A stretch of 64,000 nucleotides of DNA from Pseudarthrobacter cellobiosi (lineage in GTDB: Bacteria; Actinomycetota; Actinomycetes; Actinomycetales; Micrococcaceae): positions 45,019 to 109,018 of the forward strand of contig NZ_JAMXBJ010000038.1 of the NCBI RefSeq assembly GCF_023913755.1, read 5' to 3'. Positions 46,003 to 56,091 of this stretch are shown in pieces. The position numbers were made by a program, and so were the translations under genes. The stretch's first letter is position 1. Every line of letters begins with the position of its first letter. The notes under the pieces were generated by a model. That model had not been told where the DNA came from, ran no database searches, and was given only the letters and a program-made list of their open reading frames with translations.

Positions 46003-46299
46003 ATGGCTGCGATCAACCGTGACGATGTTGCGCACCTCGCGCAGCTCGCTCACATCGAGATGAGTGCTGAAGAGCTGGACAGGATGGCCGGCGAACTCGC
46101 CGTCATCGTTGATTCAGTGAAGTCCGTGAGTGAAGCCGCCGGTGATGACGTCCCGGCAACTTCCCACCCGATCCCGCTGACCAACGTGTTCCGCGAGGAC
46201 GTTGTGGGCCACACTTTCACCGCGGAGCAGGCACTCTCGGGGGCTCCGGATTCCGACGAGAACCGTTTCAAGGTCCCGGCAATCCTGGATGAGGCATAA
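46003..46299 (+). CDS. gatC: Asp/Glu-tRNA amidotransferase subunit C
   Basis: 98-aa subunit that holds GatA and GatB together in the GatCAB complex, which converts misacylated Glu-tRNA(Gln) and Asp-tRNA(Asn) to the correct amides. Family features: [46 protein letters not shown] and [13 protein letters not shown] at the end. The length is normal. CAGGGGAG precedes the ATG. First gene of gatCAB, 2 bp before gatA. Confidence 0.96.
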   Translation: MAAINRDDVAHLAQLAHIEMSAEELDRMAGELAVIVDSVKSVSEAAGDDVPATSHPIPLTNVFREDVVGHTFTAEQALSGAPDSDENRFKVPAILDEA

Positions 46300-46301
46300 C
46301 C

Positions 46302-47861
46302 ATGACTGACACCAACGAACTCATCCGCCTGTCCGCCGCGCAGCTGGCCGGCATGCTGGCCGCGGGCGAGGTCACCTCCGTCGAGGTCACGCAGGCTTAC
46401 CTGGACCGGATCGCAGCTGTCGACGGCGGCGAACGCGGCGTGAACGCGTTCCTGCACGTCAACACCGAGGAAGCGCTCGCCGTCGCCGCCGAGGTGGACG
46501 CCATCCGCGCCGCCGGTGGTGCCGCGGCCGAGGAACTCCACGTACTCGCCGGCGTGCCGATCGCGGTCAAGGACCTCATCGTCACCATCGGCCAGCCCAC
46601 CACGGCAGGCTCCAAGATCCTCGAGGGCTGGCACAGCCCCTATGACGCCACAGTGGTCAAGCGCCTCCGTGCCGCCAAAATGCCCATCCTGGGCAAGACC
46701 AACCTGGACGAATTCGCCATGGGGTCCTCCACCGAGCACTCCGCCTACGGCCCCACCCGCAACCCGTGGGACCTGGACCGGATCCCCGGCGGTTCCGGCG
46801 GCGGTTCGGCCGCGGCCGTTGCTGCTTTTGAGGCCCCGCTGGCCCTCGGCACGGACACCGGCGGGTCCATCCGCCAGCCGGGCGCCGTCACCGGCACCGT
46901 GGGAGTCAAACCCACGTACGGCGGTGTTTCCCGTTACGGTGCCATCGCCATGGCTTCGTCGCTGGACCAGATCGGCCCGGTTTCCCGCACCGTCCTGGAC
47001 TCGGCGCTGCTGCACCAGGTCATCGGCGGGCATGATCCCTTTGACTCCACGTCCCTGCCCGACCCCCTGGAAGACCTCGTCGCCGCTGCCCGCGTGGGCA
47101 ACGTCGAAGGCATGCGGATCGGCATCATCAAGGAACTCCACGGCGAGGGCTACCAGGCCGGCGTCGAGAACCGTTTCAACGAATCCCTGGAGCTGCTCAA
47201 GCAGGCCGGTGCGGAAATCGTTGAGGTGTCCTGCCCCAACTTCCAGTACGCCCTCGGGGCCTACTACCTGATCATGCCGTCCGAGGCCTCCTCCAACCTG
47301 GCGAAGTTCGACGGCGTCCGGTACGGCCTGCGTGTCCTCCCCGAGGACGGACCCATGACCATCGAACGCGTTATGGGAGCCACGCGCGCCGCCGGCTTCG
47401 GCGACGAAGTCAAGCGCCGCATCATCCTGGGCACCTATGCCCTGAGCGCCGGCTACTACGACGCGTACTACGGGTCGGCCCAGAAGGTCCGCACCCTGGT
47501 GCAGCGCGACTTCGAGGCCGCGTTCGCACAGGCCGACGTCCTGATCTCTCCCACGGCGCCCACCACGGCGTTCAAGCTCGGGGAGAAACTGAATGACCCG
47601 CTGGCGATGTACCTCAACGACGTCGCCACCATCCCCGCCAACCTGGCAGGTGTGCCCGGGCTGACCCTGCCCGGCGGCCTGGCGGACGAGGACGGCCTTC
47701 CCGTCGGCATCCAGCTGCTGGCTCCGGCCCGCAAGGATGCCCGGCTCTACCGGGTGGGTGCTGTCCTGGAATCCCTCCTGGAGGCACAGTGGGGCGGCCC
47801 GCTCCTGGACCAGGCGCCGCCGTTGGTTGAGACCCTTGTTGACGCCAAGGAGGCAAAATAA
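46302..47861 (+). CDS. gatA: Asp/Glu-tRNA amidotransferase subunit A
   Basis: 519-aa amidase-signature subunit that releases ammonia from glutamine. The catalytic Lys is in [10 protein letters not shown] (about residue 88), the cis-Ser and nucleophile Ser in [15 protein letters not shown] and [13 protein letters not shown] (about 160-190). [20 protein letters not shown] is also typical. All triad residues are present. Stop and next start share TAATG (47859-47863). Confidence 0.97.
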   Translation: MTDTNELIRLSAAQLAGMLAAGEVTSVEVTQAYLDRIAAVDGGERGVNAFLHVNTEEALAVAAEVDAIRAAGGAAAEELHVLAGVPIAVKDLIVTIGQPTTAGSKILEGWHSPYDATVVKRLRAAKMPILGKTNLDEFAMGSSTEHSAYGPTRNPWDLDRIPGGSGGGSAAAVAAFEAPLALGTDTGGSIRQPGAVTGTVGVKPTYGGVSRYGAIAMASSLDQIGPVSRTVLDSALLHQVIGGHDPFDSTSLPDPLEDLVAAARVGNVEGMRIGIIKELHGEGYQAGVENRFNESLELLKQAGAEIVEVSCPNFQYALGAYYLIMPSEASSNLAKFDGVRYGLRVLPEDGPMTIERVMGATRAAGFGDEVKRRIILGTYALSAGYYDAYYGSAQKVRTLVQRDFEAAFAQADVLISPTAPTTAFKLGEKLNDPLAMYLNDVATIPANLAGVPGLTLPGGLADEDGLPVGIQLLAPARKDARLYRVGAVLESLLEAQWGGPLLDQAPPLVETLVDAKEAK

Positions 47862-49369
47862 TGAGCACGGACGCAACCCTGAGCTTCGAAGAGGCCATGG
47901 AGAAGTACGATCCCGTCCTGGGTTTCGAGGTCCACGTGGAACTCAACACCAAGTCCAAGATGTTCTCCTCCGCGCCCAACGTCTTCGGCGATGAGCCGAA
48001 CACCAACGTCAACGAGGTGGACCTGGGCATGCCCGGCGTGCTGCCGGTAGTGAACAGGGTCGCGATCGAGTCCTCGATCAAGATCGGCCTTGCCCTGAAC
48101 TGCAAGATCGCTGAATCCTGCACGTTCGCCCGGAAGCAGTACTTCTATCCGGACACTCCCAAGAACTTCCAGACGTCACAGTACGAGGACCCTATCGCGT
48201 ACGACGGTTACCTGGACATCGAACTGTCGGACGGGACCATCTTCCGCGTGGAGATCGAGCGCGCCCACATGGAAGAGGACGCAGGAAAGCTGACGCACAT
48301 GGGCGGGGCCGCCGGCCGCATCCAGGGTGCCGACTTCTCGCTGGTGGACTACAACCGCTCCGGCGTACCGCTGGTGGAGATTGTCACCAAGCCCATCGAG
48401 GGTGCCGGTTCCCGCGCCCCGGAGCTGGCCAAGGCCTACGTGGCCGCCGTCCGGGAGATCGTCAAGAACCTTGGTGTGTCAGACGCGAAGATGGAACGCG
48501 GCAACGTGCGCTGCGACGCGAACGTTTCGCTGCGCCCGCACGGCCGCGAACGCTTCGGCATCCGCTCCGAAACGAAGAACGTCAACTCGCTGCGCGCCGT
48601 CGAACACGCCGTCCGCTACGAGATCCAGCGGCACGCAGCCGTCCTGGATGCCGGCAACCCGATCATCCAGGAAACCCGCCACTGGCACGAGGACACGCGC
48701 ACCACCACCTCGGGCCGGCCCAAGTCGGACGCCGATGACTACCGCTACTTCCCGGAGCCCGACCTGGTTCCGATCGTTGCGTCCCGCGAATGGGTGGAGG
48801 AGCTCCGCGCCACACTGCCCGAGCCGCCGGCGGCCCGCCGCAAGCGCCTGCAAGCAGACTGGGGCTACTCGGACCTGGAATTCCGCGACGTTGTCAACGC
48901 CGGCGTTATGGATGAGATCGAGGAAACCATCGCCGCAGGAGCTTCTGCCTCTGTCGCCCGTAAGTGGTGGATGGGCGAGATCGTTGGCCGTGCGAAGAAC
49001 GCCGACGTCGATCCCGGCCAGCTGGGCGTCCAGCCCGCCACCATCGTGGAGCTGAACCGGATGGTCGAGGACGGCAAGATCAACAACAAGATGGCCACCG
49101 AAGTCCTGGACGGCGTGCTCGCCGGTGAAGGCACCCCGGCGGAGATCGTGGAGAAGCGCGGCCTCGCCGTTGTTTCCGACGACGGCCCCCTGCTGGAAGC
49201 CATCGACGCCGCGCTCGCCGCGCAGCCCGACGTCGCGGACAAGATCCGCGCCGGCAAACTCCAGGCGATCGGCGCGATCGTCGGCGGCGTTATGAAGGCC
49301 ACCCGCGGGCAGGCCGACGCCGGCCGCGTCAAGGAGCTGATCCTCGCCAAGCTTGGAGTTGAGGGCTGA
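47861..49369 (+). CDS. gatB: Asp/Glu-tRNA amidotransferase subunit B
   Basis: 502-aa kinase/amidotransferase subunit that activates the misacylated aminoacyl end with ATP. Family motifs: PVLGFEVHVELNTKSKMFSS, YFYPDTPKNFQTSQYEDPIA, HMEEDAGKLTHMG, DYNRSGVPLVEIVTKP and GIRSETKNVNSLRAVEHAV. The C-terminal YqeY-like tail domain ends KATRGQADAGRVKELILAKL. Length and start are usual. Last gene of gatCAB; a 60-bp palindrome follows at 49411-49470. Confidence 0.97.
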   Translation: MSTDATLSFEEAMEKYDPVLGFEVHVELNTKSKMFSSAPNVFGDEPNTNVNEVDLGMPGVLPVVNRVAIESSIKIGLALNCKIAESCTFARKQYFYPDTPKNFQTSQYEDPIAYDGYLDIELSDGTIFRVEIERAHMEEDAGKLTHMGGAAGRIQGADFSLVDYNRSGVPLVEIVTKPIEGAGSRAPELAKAYVAAVREIVKNLGVSDAKMERGNVRCDANVSLRPHGRERFGIRSETKNVNSLRAVEHAVRYEIQRHAAVLDAGNPIIQETRHWHEDTRTTTSGRPKSDADDYRYFPEPDLVPIVASREWVEELRATLPEPPAARRKRLQADWGYSDLEFRDVVNAGVMDEIEETIAAGASASVARKWWMGEIVGRAKNADVDPGQLGVQPATIVELNRMVEDGKINNKMATEVLDGVLAGEGTPAEIVEKRGLAVVSDDGPLLEAIDAALAAQPDVADKIRAGKLQAIGAIVGGVMKATRGQADAGRVKELILAKLGVEG

Positions 49370-49410
49370 GCCGTAGGCCAAGCCAGGCGCTAAGCCACGT
49401 GTTTTAACCC

Positions 49411-49470
49411 AACTGGGTCGCAGTTAATGTTGTTATGAGCGCTCATGACGACGTCTACTGCGACCCAGTT
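49411..49470. repeat. 60-bp imperfect palindrome (family A)
   Basis: Arms 49411-49440 and 49441-49470 match at 25 of 30 positions. The outer part is AACTGGGTCGCAGT and the centre GTTATGAGC/GCTCATGAC. It lies after gatB and shares its central GTTATGAGCGCTCA with the element at 37209-37260. It may act as a terminator. Confidence 0.85.
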
Positions 49471-49585
49471 CGGCTTTAAGTACTCACTTCCCGCCCGCAA
49501 AGTACGCGTGTTCAGCGGGGCCTGCCGGTTCTAGACTAAAGTTCCAGGGCGCCGGAGCCCTGCCGGTGCCGTGGGAGGAATGGCC

Positions 49586-50200
49586 ATGTCGGTCCAAGAA
49601 CCGTTGAGTTTCCGCAAGGCTTTGCTGGCCGGCGTCATTGCTCTGGCCCTGACCGGCACGGGTGTGGCCATCGCCTGGTCCGCCACAGACGCGCCGTCGC
49701 CGTCGCCGTCGGCCTCTGCGCCGGGGAAATCGGACAAGGCTAAGGGCCAGGAGAAGCCGGCCAAGGCCCAGCGCCCGCAGCACCTGCACAGTGAAAGTGT
49801 GGTGAAGAAGGCCGACGGGACATTCGAAACCTTGCTGACCCAGCAGGGCACCGTGGAGGCCGTCAGCGAAACGTCGCTCACCGTCAAGAGCGAGGACGGT
49901 TTCACCCAGACCTACGGCGTCAACGCGGAGACCAGGATCATCAAGTTCCCTGCCCCGGCCGCGGACGGTTCGCCGGCAACGGGCGACGACGGCAAACGGC
50001 TGAAGCGGTCAGAGGTCACCATCGCGGAAATCGCCACGGGTGAGGCCGTCAGGGTCTCCGGCGTGAAGAACGGTGACAATGCCACCGCCCGGCAGATCGT
50101 CGAAGGCACGGGTCCGGGCCACGGAAAAGGCCTGGGCAAGGGGCGCGGTCACGGGTTGGGCAAGGGCCTCGGCCACGCCAAGCGGCTTGCCCCCAAGTAA
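49586..50200 (+). CDS. Exported protein with DUF5666-like domain and Gly/His/Lys tail
   Basis: 204-aa envelope protein of unknown function. ATG at 49586 is chosen because GGGAGGA lies 6 nt upstream (49573-49579). The N-terminal helix (KALLAGVIALALTGTGVAIA) is a signal peptide or anchor, followed by a Ser/Pro linker and a basic stretch (KSDKAKGQEKPAKAQRPQ). A small beta-domain (about residues 80-165: TLLTQQGTVEAVSETSLTVK, TGEAVRVSGVKNGDNATARQ) resembles DUF5666 OB-like folds. The tail is built from GKGLGKGRGHGLGKGLGHAK-type repeats rich in His and Lys, which could bind metal or polyanions (inference). Confidence 0.83.
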   Translation: MSVQEPLSFRKALLAGVIALALTGTGVAIAWSATDAPSPSPSASAPGKSDKAKGQEKPAKAQRPQHLHSESVVKKADGTFETLLTQQGTVEAVSETSLTVKSEDGFTQTYGVNAETRIIKFPAPAADGSPATGDDGKRLKRSEVTIAEIATGEAVRVSGVKNGDNATARQIVEGTGPGHGKGLGKGRGHGLGKGLGHAKRLAPK

Positions 50201-50249
50201 GTAGCGCCAACTGTCGTTATGAGCCCTGAAAACGACAGTTAGTGCTACT
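50200..50249. repeat. 50-bp imperfect palindrome (family A)
   Basis: Starts on the last base of the upstream stop codon. Arms 50200-50224 and 50225-50249 match at about 20 of 25 positions and carry AACTGTCGTTATGAG, the same core as 37209-37260. It lies between convergent genes. Confidence 0.85.
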
Positions 50250-50257
50250 CAGTTGGG

Positions 50258-51169
50258 TTAGCCCTGTTCCACCAGCCCGGTCATGATCGCCTGCAGCGCC
50301 TCGCACACAATCATCACAGAGCGGCGCTTCAGGTTCTCCGGCCGGGCCAGGATGTCGATCCGCCGCCGGGTGCTGATGCCCTCCAGCGGCCGCAGCACAA
50401 TGCCCGGGTTGAGCACGGGCCGCGCCGTATGCCGCGGCAGCAGGCCCACCACACCGCCCGCCGCCACCAGCGCGGCCACGGTGGAGTAGTCGTTGATCCG
50501 GTGGACGATGTTCAGTTCCTTGCTGGAGACGGCCGCAACGGCGGACAAGACGTCGGCGGGGGAGTATCCGGTGTGGCTGGTCACCCACGGTTCGCCCACG
50601 ACGTCGGCCGCGGTGACGGTGTCCTGGTCCGCCAGGGGATGTCCGGCCGGCAAGGCAACATCCAGCGGTTCGTGCGCCAGCGGAATGACCGCCACACGCT
50701 CCTCCGGCCAGCGCGGGCTGTGGTCCATCCGGTGCGCCAGCACCAGGTCGTACCGCGCCGTCAGGGCCGGGAAGTCTTGCTGCGCCACGTCCTCGTCGGA
50801 AAGCTGGATCCGCGGCTGGTCGGGCGCGTCCAGCATCCGCGCGAGCGGCGCGAACAGCGCCTGGCCCGCGCTGTGGAAACCGCTGATGGTCACGGGGCCA
50901 ACGGGCGAGCCGTGATAGGCGCCGATCGCCGTCCGGGCATCCGCCATGGCACTGACGACGGCGGCACCTGCGTCGGCGAGCACCTGGCCGGCCTCGGTCA
51001 GCACCAGGTTGCGGCCCTCTTTCCTGGTCAGCGGAACGTCAACGTTGCGCTGCAGCAGCGCCAGCTGCTGGGACACTGCGGACGGCGTGACCATCAGCGT
51101 CTCCGCCACCGCCTTCACGCTGCCCAGGGCCCCCAGTTCGCGGAGGATTTCCAGCTGATGAATTTCCAT
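50258..51169 (-). CDS. LysR-family transcriptional regulator
   Basis: 303-aa regulator. The N-terminal winged HTH covers residues 1-60 (MEIHQLEILRELGALGSVKA, TLMVTPSAVSQQLALLQRNV, RKEGRNLVLTEAGQVL). A periplasmic-binding-like effector domain follows (about 90-300). It is divergent from tdh-kbl; the 135-bp gap has AATGCTTC twice (51192-51199 and 51230-51237) and GCATAAGCGAATGC (51183-51196), candidate LysR sites. It probably controls threonine catabolism and itself; the effector is unknown. Confidence 0.92.
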   Translation of the reverse strand: MEIHQLEILRELGALGSVKAVAETLMVTPSAVSQQLALLQRNVDVPLTRKEGRNLVLTEAGQVLADAGAAVVSAMADARTAIGAYHGSPVGPVTISGFHSAGQALFAPLARMLDAPDQPRIQLSDEDVAQQDFPALTARYDLVLAHRMDHSPRWPEERVAVIPLAHEPLDVALPAGHPLADQDTVTAADVVGEPWVTSHTGYSPADVLSAVAAVSSKELNIVHRINDYSTVAALVAAGGVVGLLPRHTARPVLNPGIVLRPLEGISTRRRIDILARPENLKRRSVMIVCEALQAIMTGLVEQG

Positions 51170-51182
51170 CCATCCAGTCTAT

Positions 51183-51237
51183 GCATAAGCGAATGCTTCA
51201 TCGTCGATTGAGAGAATTCTGCTTGTGCTAATGCTTC
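51183..51237. promoter_or_regulatory. Candidate LysR binding region between regulator and tdh
   Basis: Inverted GCAT-AAGCGA-ATGC (51183-51196) plus direct repeats AATGCTTC at 51192-51199 and 51230-51237, spaced 38 bp start to start, about four helical turns. The site is inferred from position and symmetry. Confidence 0.45.
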
Positions 51238-51304
51238 GAAGTGGCTCTAATGAAGGGAGACCACACCCGCAGGCCGCGGGTTACTGCCAACAGTCAGGAA
51301 GCCA

Positions 51305-52351
51305 ATGAAGGCACTCTACAAGTCCGGTGCACACGCCGGGTTCGAGCTGGTTGACCGGCCCGAGCCCGAGGCCGGCCCCAACGACGTCAAGATCCGGGTC
51401 ATGACCACCGGGATCTGCGGCACCGACCTGCACATCCAGTCCTGGGATGCGTGGGCGCAGGGCATGATCCAGGCGCCGCTCATCGCCGGCCATGAGTTCT
51501 ACGGTGAAGTAGTGGAAATCGGCCACGGCGTCCGCGACGTCAAAGTGGGGGACCGGGTATCCGGCGAGGGCCACGTGGTCTGCGGGATCTGCCGGAACTG
51601 CCGCGCGGGCCGCCGCCAGATGTGCATCCACACCGTCAGCGTCGGCGTCCAGCGGGACGGCGCCTTCGCCGAGTACGTGGTCATCCCTGAGACCAACGTC
51701 TGGGTCCACCACGACCCCTCCATCACCCCGGAACTCGGCGCGATTTTCGATCCGTTCGGCAACGCCGTGCACACCGCCCTCAGCTTCCCGCTGGTGGGCG
51801 AGGACGTGCTGATCACCGGGGCAGGCCCCATCGGGCTGATGGCCATCGCGGTGGCCCGCCACGCCGGTGCGCGCAAGATCGCCATCACCGATGTCTCCAA
51901 GCCCCGGCTCGACCTGGCACGCCAGCTGGGCGTCGACTTGGCCATCGACGTCTCCACCACGCGGGTCAAGGACGCCCAGCGTGAACTCGGCATGCGGGAG
52001 GGCTTCGACATCGGGATGGAAATGTCCGGCCACCCCACCGCCCTGCCTGAGATGATCAACAACATGAACCACGGCGGCCGCATTGCCATGCTCGGCCTGC
52101 CCAGCCAGGACATCACCATCGACTGGGGCAAAGTGGTCACGCACATGCTGACCCTGAAGGGCATCTACGGCCGGGAAATGTATGAGACCTGGTACGCCAT
52201 GAGCGCCATGCTCTCCTCCAACCCCGTGCTGCACGCCGGCATCTCAGCGGTGGTGACGGACAAGCTGCCCGCCGCAGAATGGGAAAAGGGCTTCGCTACC
52301 GCCCGCGCCGGCGTCGGCGGAAAAGTTGTCCTCGACTGGACCGAACTCTAA
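51305..52351 (+). CDS. tdh: L-threonine 3-dehydrogenase
   Basis: 348-aa zinc-dependent, NAD-linked medium-chain dehydrogenase that oxidises L-threonine to 2-amino-3-ketobutyrate. Catalytic zinc site: [11 protein letters not shown] and [13 protein letters not shown]. Structural zinc Cys: [15 protein letters not shown] (four Cys). Rossmann motif: [20 protein letters not shown]. The segment [14 protein letters not shown] is typical of Tdh. kbl follows 8 bp later; its AGGAG overlaps the tdh stop, so the two act as one operon for threonine to glycine. Confidence 0.96.
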   Translation: MKALYKSGAHAGFELVDRPEPEAGPNDVKIRVMTTGICGTDLHIQSWDAWAQGMIQAPLIAGHEFYGEVVEIGHGVRDVKVGDRVSGEGHVVCGICRNCRAGRRQMCIHTVSVGVQRDGAFAEYVVIPETNVWVHHDPSITPELGAIFDPFGNAVHTALSFPLVGEDVLITGAGPIGLMAIAVARHAGARKIAITDVSKPRLDLARQLGVDLAIDVSTTRVKDAQRELGMREGFDIGMEMSGHPTALPEMINNMNHGGRIAMLGLPSQDITIDWGKVVTHMLTLKGIYGREMYETWYAMSAMLSSNPVLHAGISAVVTDKLPAAEWEKGFATARAGVGGKVVLDWTEL

Positions 52352-52359
52352 GGAGCACC

Positions 52360-53556
52360 ATGTACACCTCCATCAAGGACCAGCTGCAGACTGAGCTGGA
52401 CGACATCCGCACTGCCGGGCTCTTCAAAACCGAACGCAGCATCAACTCCCCGCAGTCCAGCCACATCACGGCAGGGCAGATCGGCCAGCCCGGCGCCACC
52501 GTCCTGAACTTCTGCGCCAACAACTACCTGGGCCTCGCGGACCACCCGGACATCATCGCCGCGGCCAAAGAGGCCATGGACTCACGAGGCTTCGGCATGG
52601 CCAGCGTCCGCTTCATCTGCGGCACCCAGGATCTTCACCTGGAACTCGAAGCCAGGGTCTCCAGGTTCCTCGGGACCGAGGACACCATCCTGTTCTCCAG
52701 CTGCTTCGATGCCAACGGCGGTGTCTTCGAATCCCTCTTCGGCCCCGAGGACGCCATCATCTCCGATGCCCTCAACCATGCCTCCATCATCGACGGCATC
52801 CGGCTCTGCAAGGCCCAGCGGTTCCGCTACGCCAACCAGGACATGGCGGACCTCGAGGCCAAGCTAATTGAGGCGAAGGATGCGCGGCGCAAGATCATCG
52901 TCACCGACGGCGTGTTCTCCATGGACGGCTACCTGGCACCGCTGGAGGCCATCTGCGACCTCGCCGAGAAGCACGACGCCCTGGTGATGGTGGACGATTC
53001 CCACGCCGTCGGCTTTATGGGTGCCACCGGTGCCGGAACCCCCGAGCACGCAGGCGTGTCCCAGCGCGTGGACATCTACACCGGAACGTTTGGCAAGGCC
53101 CTGGGCGGCGCGTCCGGCGGCTATGTGTCCGGCCGCAGTGAAGTGGTGGCCATGCTCCGCCAGAAAGCGCGCCCGTACCTGTTCTCCAATTCCCTGGCAC
53201 CTGCGATCGTCGCCGCCACCATCAAGGCGCTTGACCTGGTGGAGAATTCCGGTGACCTGCGGACCCGGCTCTTCGAGAACGCCCGGCTGTTCCGCCGCCG
53301 GATGACCGAAGAAGGTTTTGAACTCCTCGACGGCGAACACGCGATTGTCCCCGTGATGTTCGGGGACGCCGTAATGGCCGCCAAGGTGGCGGACCAGATG
53401 CTCCAGCACGGCGTCTTTGTCACCGCCTTCAGCTTCCCAGTGGTCCCGCGCGGCGCCGCCCGGATCCGCGTGCAGCTTTCAGCATCGCACTCAGCGGACG
53501 ACGTCGAAGCGTGCGTGCGTGCGTTCGTCGCCAGCCGTGCGGCGGTAGCAGGCTAA
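52360..53556 (+). CDS. kbl: Glycine C-acetyltransferase (2-amino-3-ketobutyrate CoA ligase)
   Basis: 398-aa pyridoxal-phosphate enzyme that cleaves 2-amino-3-ketobutyrate with CoA to glycine and acetyl-CoA, completing the tdh pathway. Features: [80 protein letters not shown] and the PLP Lys in [15 protein letters not shown] (about residue 247). ATG at 52360 with AGGAG 4 nt upstream; a longer frame from 52279 lies inside tdh and is rejected. A short AACCC/GGGTT hairpin (53555-53568) overlaps the stop. Confidence 0.96.
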   Translation: MYTSIKDQLQTELDDIRTAGLFKTERSINSPQSSHITAGQIGQPGATVLNFCANNYLGLADHPDIIAAAKEAMDSRGFGMASVRFICGTQDLHLELEARVSRFLGTEDTILFSSCFDANGGVFESLFGPEDAIISDALNHASIIDGIRLCKAQRFRYANQDMADLEAKLIEAKDARRKIIVTDGVFSMDGYLAPLEAICDLAEKHDALVMVDDSHAVGFMGATGAGTPEHAGVSQRVDIYTGTFGKALGGASGGYVSGRSEVVAMLRQKARPYLFSNSLAPAIVAATIKALDLVENSGDLRTRLFENARLFRRRMTEEGFELLDGEHAIVPVMFGDAVMAAKVADQMLQHGVFVTAFSFPVVPRGAARIRVQLSASHSADDVEACVRAFVASRAAVAG

Positions 53557-53649
53557 CCCAGCCGGGTTAACCCAGCCCGGCGAGCCCGCGTGCTGACGCG
53601 GCGGGCCAGACCCGGCGCGGACGCAGGGCAACTCTGCGAGGATGGAGCC

Positions 53650-54771
53650 ATGGCAGCACACTACGACGTCCTGATTGTGGGTGGCGGCATCGCCGGCCTG
53701 TCCCTGGCGTCCGCGCTCGCGGGCAGCTGCAGCGTGGCGCTGGTCGAGGCGGAGCAGGAGCTGGGGTACCACACGTCCTCCCGTTCCGCCCGCCAGCTCA
53801 TTCCCAGTTACGGCCCGGACGTGGTCCGGGAGCTCACGGTCCGGACCCTGGAACTGATCGCGGCCCGGGACGCGCAACTGCCCGAACCCGTCCTGACGCC
53901 GCGGAGCTTTATGCTCATCGGCACCGAGGAATCGGTCCGCGCCGAGGGCAGCGGCCACATGAATGCCATCACGCATGAACGGGCACTGGAACTGTGCCCT
54001 GCGCTGGTCCCCGGAGCTTTCTCCGCCGCAGGCCTGGACACCGGATCCTTCGGCTGCGACGCCCCGCTGCTGCTGGCCGACCACCGGGAGCGGGCGGAAG
54101 CCGCCGGCACCGACATCATCACCGGCGCCCGGGTGCACTCCGCCCAGCGGCTGGGCTCCGGGTGGGAAATCGGTGCCGGGCAGGAAGCCTTCCAGACCGG
54201 GGTTATGGTCAACGCCGCCGGCGCCTGGGCCGACGAACTCGCCGTTATCAGCGGTGTGGAGAAGCTTGGACTGCAGCCCTACCGGCGCACGGCGGCGATT
54301 GTCGACGTCGAACATCCACTTCCTGAGGGCAGTCCCATGGTGGCGGCAGCGGACAATACGTTCTACTTCCGCCGCGAGGGATCTGCCGTCCTGATCTCGC
54401 CGTCGGAAACGGTCCCCAGCGGACCGGAGGACGCCCGGCCGCGGCCCGGCGACGTCGAGCGGCTGATCGTGAGGCTCAACCAGCTGACCACGTTGGGAAT
54501 CCGCGGAGTACGGAGCGCGTGGACGGGGCTCCGGACCGAGGCAGCCGACGGCGTCCCGGTAGCCGGTTTCGACGCCGAAGCCCCAGGGTTCTACTGGCTT
54601 GCCGGTCAGGGCGGTTACGGTTTCCAGACCTCATCGGCCATGGCGGAGCTCGCCGCCGCGCAGATCCTGGCCGGACAGGGCACCGGGCACAGGGCGGCCG
54701 CTAAGGCCCACGATCCGGCATCCCGGACAGCGGAGGCGCTGGCCGCCACGCGCTGGTCCATCCGGCGCTGA
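53650..54771 (+). CDS. FAD-dependent oxidoreductase (DAO/glycine oxidase family)
   Basis: 373-aa flavoenzyme. N-terminal FAD-binding motif DVLIVGGGIAGLSLASALAG (GxGxxG), then LVEAEQELGYHTSSRSARQL. The central VMVNAAGAWADELAVISGV and the C-terminal ADGVPVAGFDAEAPGFYWLA and GQGGYGFQTSSAMAEL segments are typical of the D-amino-acid oxidase superfamily. ATG at 53650. It lies 93 bp after kbl and 3 bp before hutI. Position after a glycine-forming pathway hints at glycine, sarcosine or another amino acid as substrate, but that is inference. Confidence 0.88.
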   Translation: MAAHYDVLIVGGGIAGLSLASALAGSCSVALVEAEQELGYHTSSRSARQLIPSYGPDVVRELTVRTLELIAARDAQLPEPVLTPRSFMLIGTEESVRAEGSGHMNAITHERALELCPALVPGAFSAAGLDTGSFGCDAPLLLADHRERAEAAGTDIITGARVHSAQRLGSGWEIGAGQEAFQTGVMVNAAGAWADELAVISGVEKLGLQPYRRTAAIVDVEHPLPEGSPMVAAADNTFYFRREGSAVLISPSETVPSGPEDARPRPGDVERLIVRLNQLTTLGIRGVRSAWTGLRTEAADGVPVAGFDAEAPGFYWLAGQGGYGFQTSSAMAELAAAQILAGQGTGHRAAAKAHDPASRTAEALAATRWSIRR

Positions 54772-54774
54772 ACA

Positions 54775-55995
54775 ATGGAACCCATGAGCACCGTGATCAC
54801 CAACATCGCCGAGCTGATGACCCAGGACCTGGAACACCGCGTCGTTAAGAATGCCGCAGTGGTGATCGAGGGCGAACGGATAGCCTGGCTCGGTTCCGCC
54901 GCGGATGCGCCGGCGGCCGATGACGCCGTGGACGCCGGCGGCCGGGCCGTATTGCCGGGCTGGGTGGATTCGCACACACACCTGGTCTTCGCCGGCGACC
55001 GCACAGCGGAGTTCGAGGCGCGGATGGCAGGGGAGTCGTATTCGGCCGGGGGCATCGCCGTCACCATGGACGCCACCCGGCGCGCGTCCGATTTCGACCT
55101 CACCCGGCTGGCGATGGCGCGTGTGTCGGAGGCCGTGTCGCAGGGCACCACCTACCTGGAAACCAAGACGGGCTACGGGCTGGATATTGAGCACGAGGCC
55201 CGGAGTGCCCGGATCGCCTCCACTGTCGTAGACGAAGTCACCTACCTGGGTGCCCACCTTGTCCCCGCGGGCACCGATGCGGAGGCCTACACCGATCTCG
55301 TCTGCGGGCCCATGCTTGACGCCGTCCGGCCGTACGTCCGGTGGGCGGACGTGTTCTGCGAGGAAGGCGCCTTCACGGCAGAGCAGTCCCGCCGTGTGCT
55401 GGAGGCGTGCCGGGCCGCCGGACTGGGGATCCGCGTCCATGGCAACCAGCTCGGCGAGGGTCCCGGCGTGCAGCTGGCGGTGGAACTCGGCGCAGCCAGC
55501 GTGGACCACGTGAACTACCTGTCGGCCGGTGACGTGGTGGCGCTGGCCGAAAGCTGGTCCGGCTGGAACCCGGGAACCGGTACTGGTGCCCGCGGCACCG
55601 TGGCAACCTGCCTCCCCGCGTGCGATCTCTCCACCCGGCAGCAGCTGGCCCCGGGGCGTGAACTGTTGGACGCAGGCGTGCAGGTGGCGCTGGCGTCCAA
55701 TTGCAATCCGGGTACCTCATACACCAGTTCCATGGCGTTCAACGTGGCTACGGCTGTGCTGCAGATGCGCCTGAGCGTCCATGAAGCGGTGCGCGCCGCA
55801 ACGTATGGGGGAGCGCTGGCGCTGCACCGGGAGGCAGGGCACGACGCCGACGGCGAACGGGCGGTGGGTTCCCTCGCCGTCGGACACCGGGCAGACCTGC
55901 ACATGCTCAACGCCCCCTCGGCAACGCATCTCGCTTACCGCCCGGGCATGCCGCTCACGTACGCTGTGTGGCGAGCCGGTGTACGGGCACGCTAA
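54775..55995 (+). CDS. hutI: Imidazolonepropionase
   Basis: 406-aa amidohydrolase of histidine breakdown, opening imidazolonepropionate to formiminoglutamate. Metal site HTHLVFAGDR (HxH, about residues 68-70); then YLETKTGYGLDIEHE, VHGNQLGEGPGVQLA, VDHVNYLS, and ASNCNPGTSYTSSMAFNVAT with the key Asn/Asp region. Start ATG 54775 or 54784. hutU and hutH are not in the window, so this is detached from a full hut operon. It is coupled to the DAO gene (3-bp gap). Confidence 0.94.
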   Translation: MEPMSTVITNIAELMTQDLEHRVVKNAAVVIEGERIAWLGSAADAPAADDAVDAGGRAVLPGWVDSHTHLVFAGDRTAEFEARMAGESYSAGGIAVTMDATRRASDFDLTRLAMARVSEAVSQGTTYLETKTGYGLDIEHEARSARIASTVVDEVTYLGAHLVPAGTDAEAYTDLVCGPMLDAVRPYVRWADVFCEEGAFTAEQSRRVLEACRAAGLGIRVHGNQLGEGPGVQLAVELGAASVDHVNYLSAGDVVALAESWSGWNPGTGTGARGTVATCLPACDLSTRQQLAPGRELLDAGVQVALASNCNPGTSYTSSMAFNVATAVLQMRLSVHEAVRAATYGGALALHREAGHDADGERAVGSLAVGHRADLHMLNAPSATHLAYRPGMPLTYAVWRAGVRAR

Positions 55996-56037
55996 TCAGG
56001 GGCGCACTTTGTGATTGCGAGGTGATCATTTGTGCCT

Positions 56038-56053
56038 GTTATGATCAGATAAC
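56038..56053. promoter_or_regulatory. Candidate operator upstream of the DeoR-family gene
   Basis: GTTAT-GATCAG-ATAAC inverted repeat (56038-56053), 39 bp before the DeoR start. Another TGATCA at 56022-56027 precedes it. Probably for autoregulation. Confidence 0.45.
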
Positions 56054-56091
56054 GTCATATTTTGGTGACTGTTTGACGCTGAGAGGCCCCC

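Noticed and set aside
46050..47876. 608-aa minus-strand frame across gatC/gatA
   Set aside because: Antisense to two unmistakable genes; the composition is a mirror of their codon bias.
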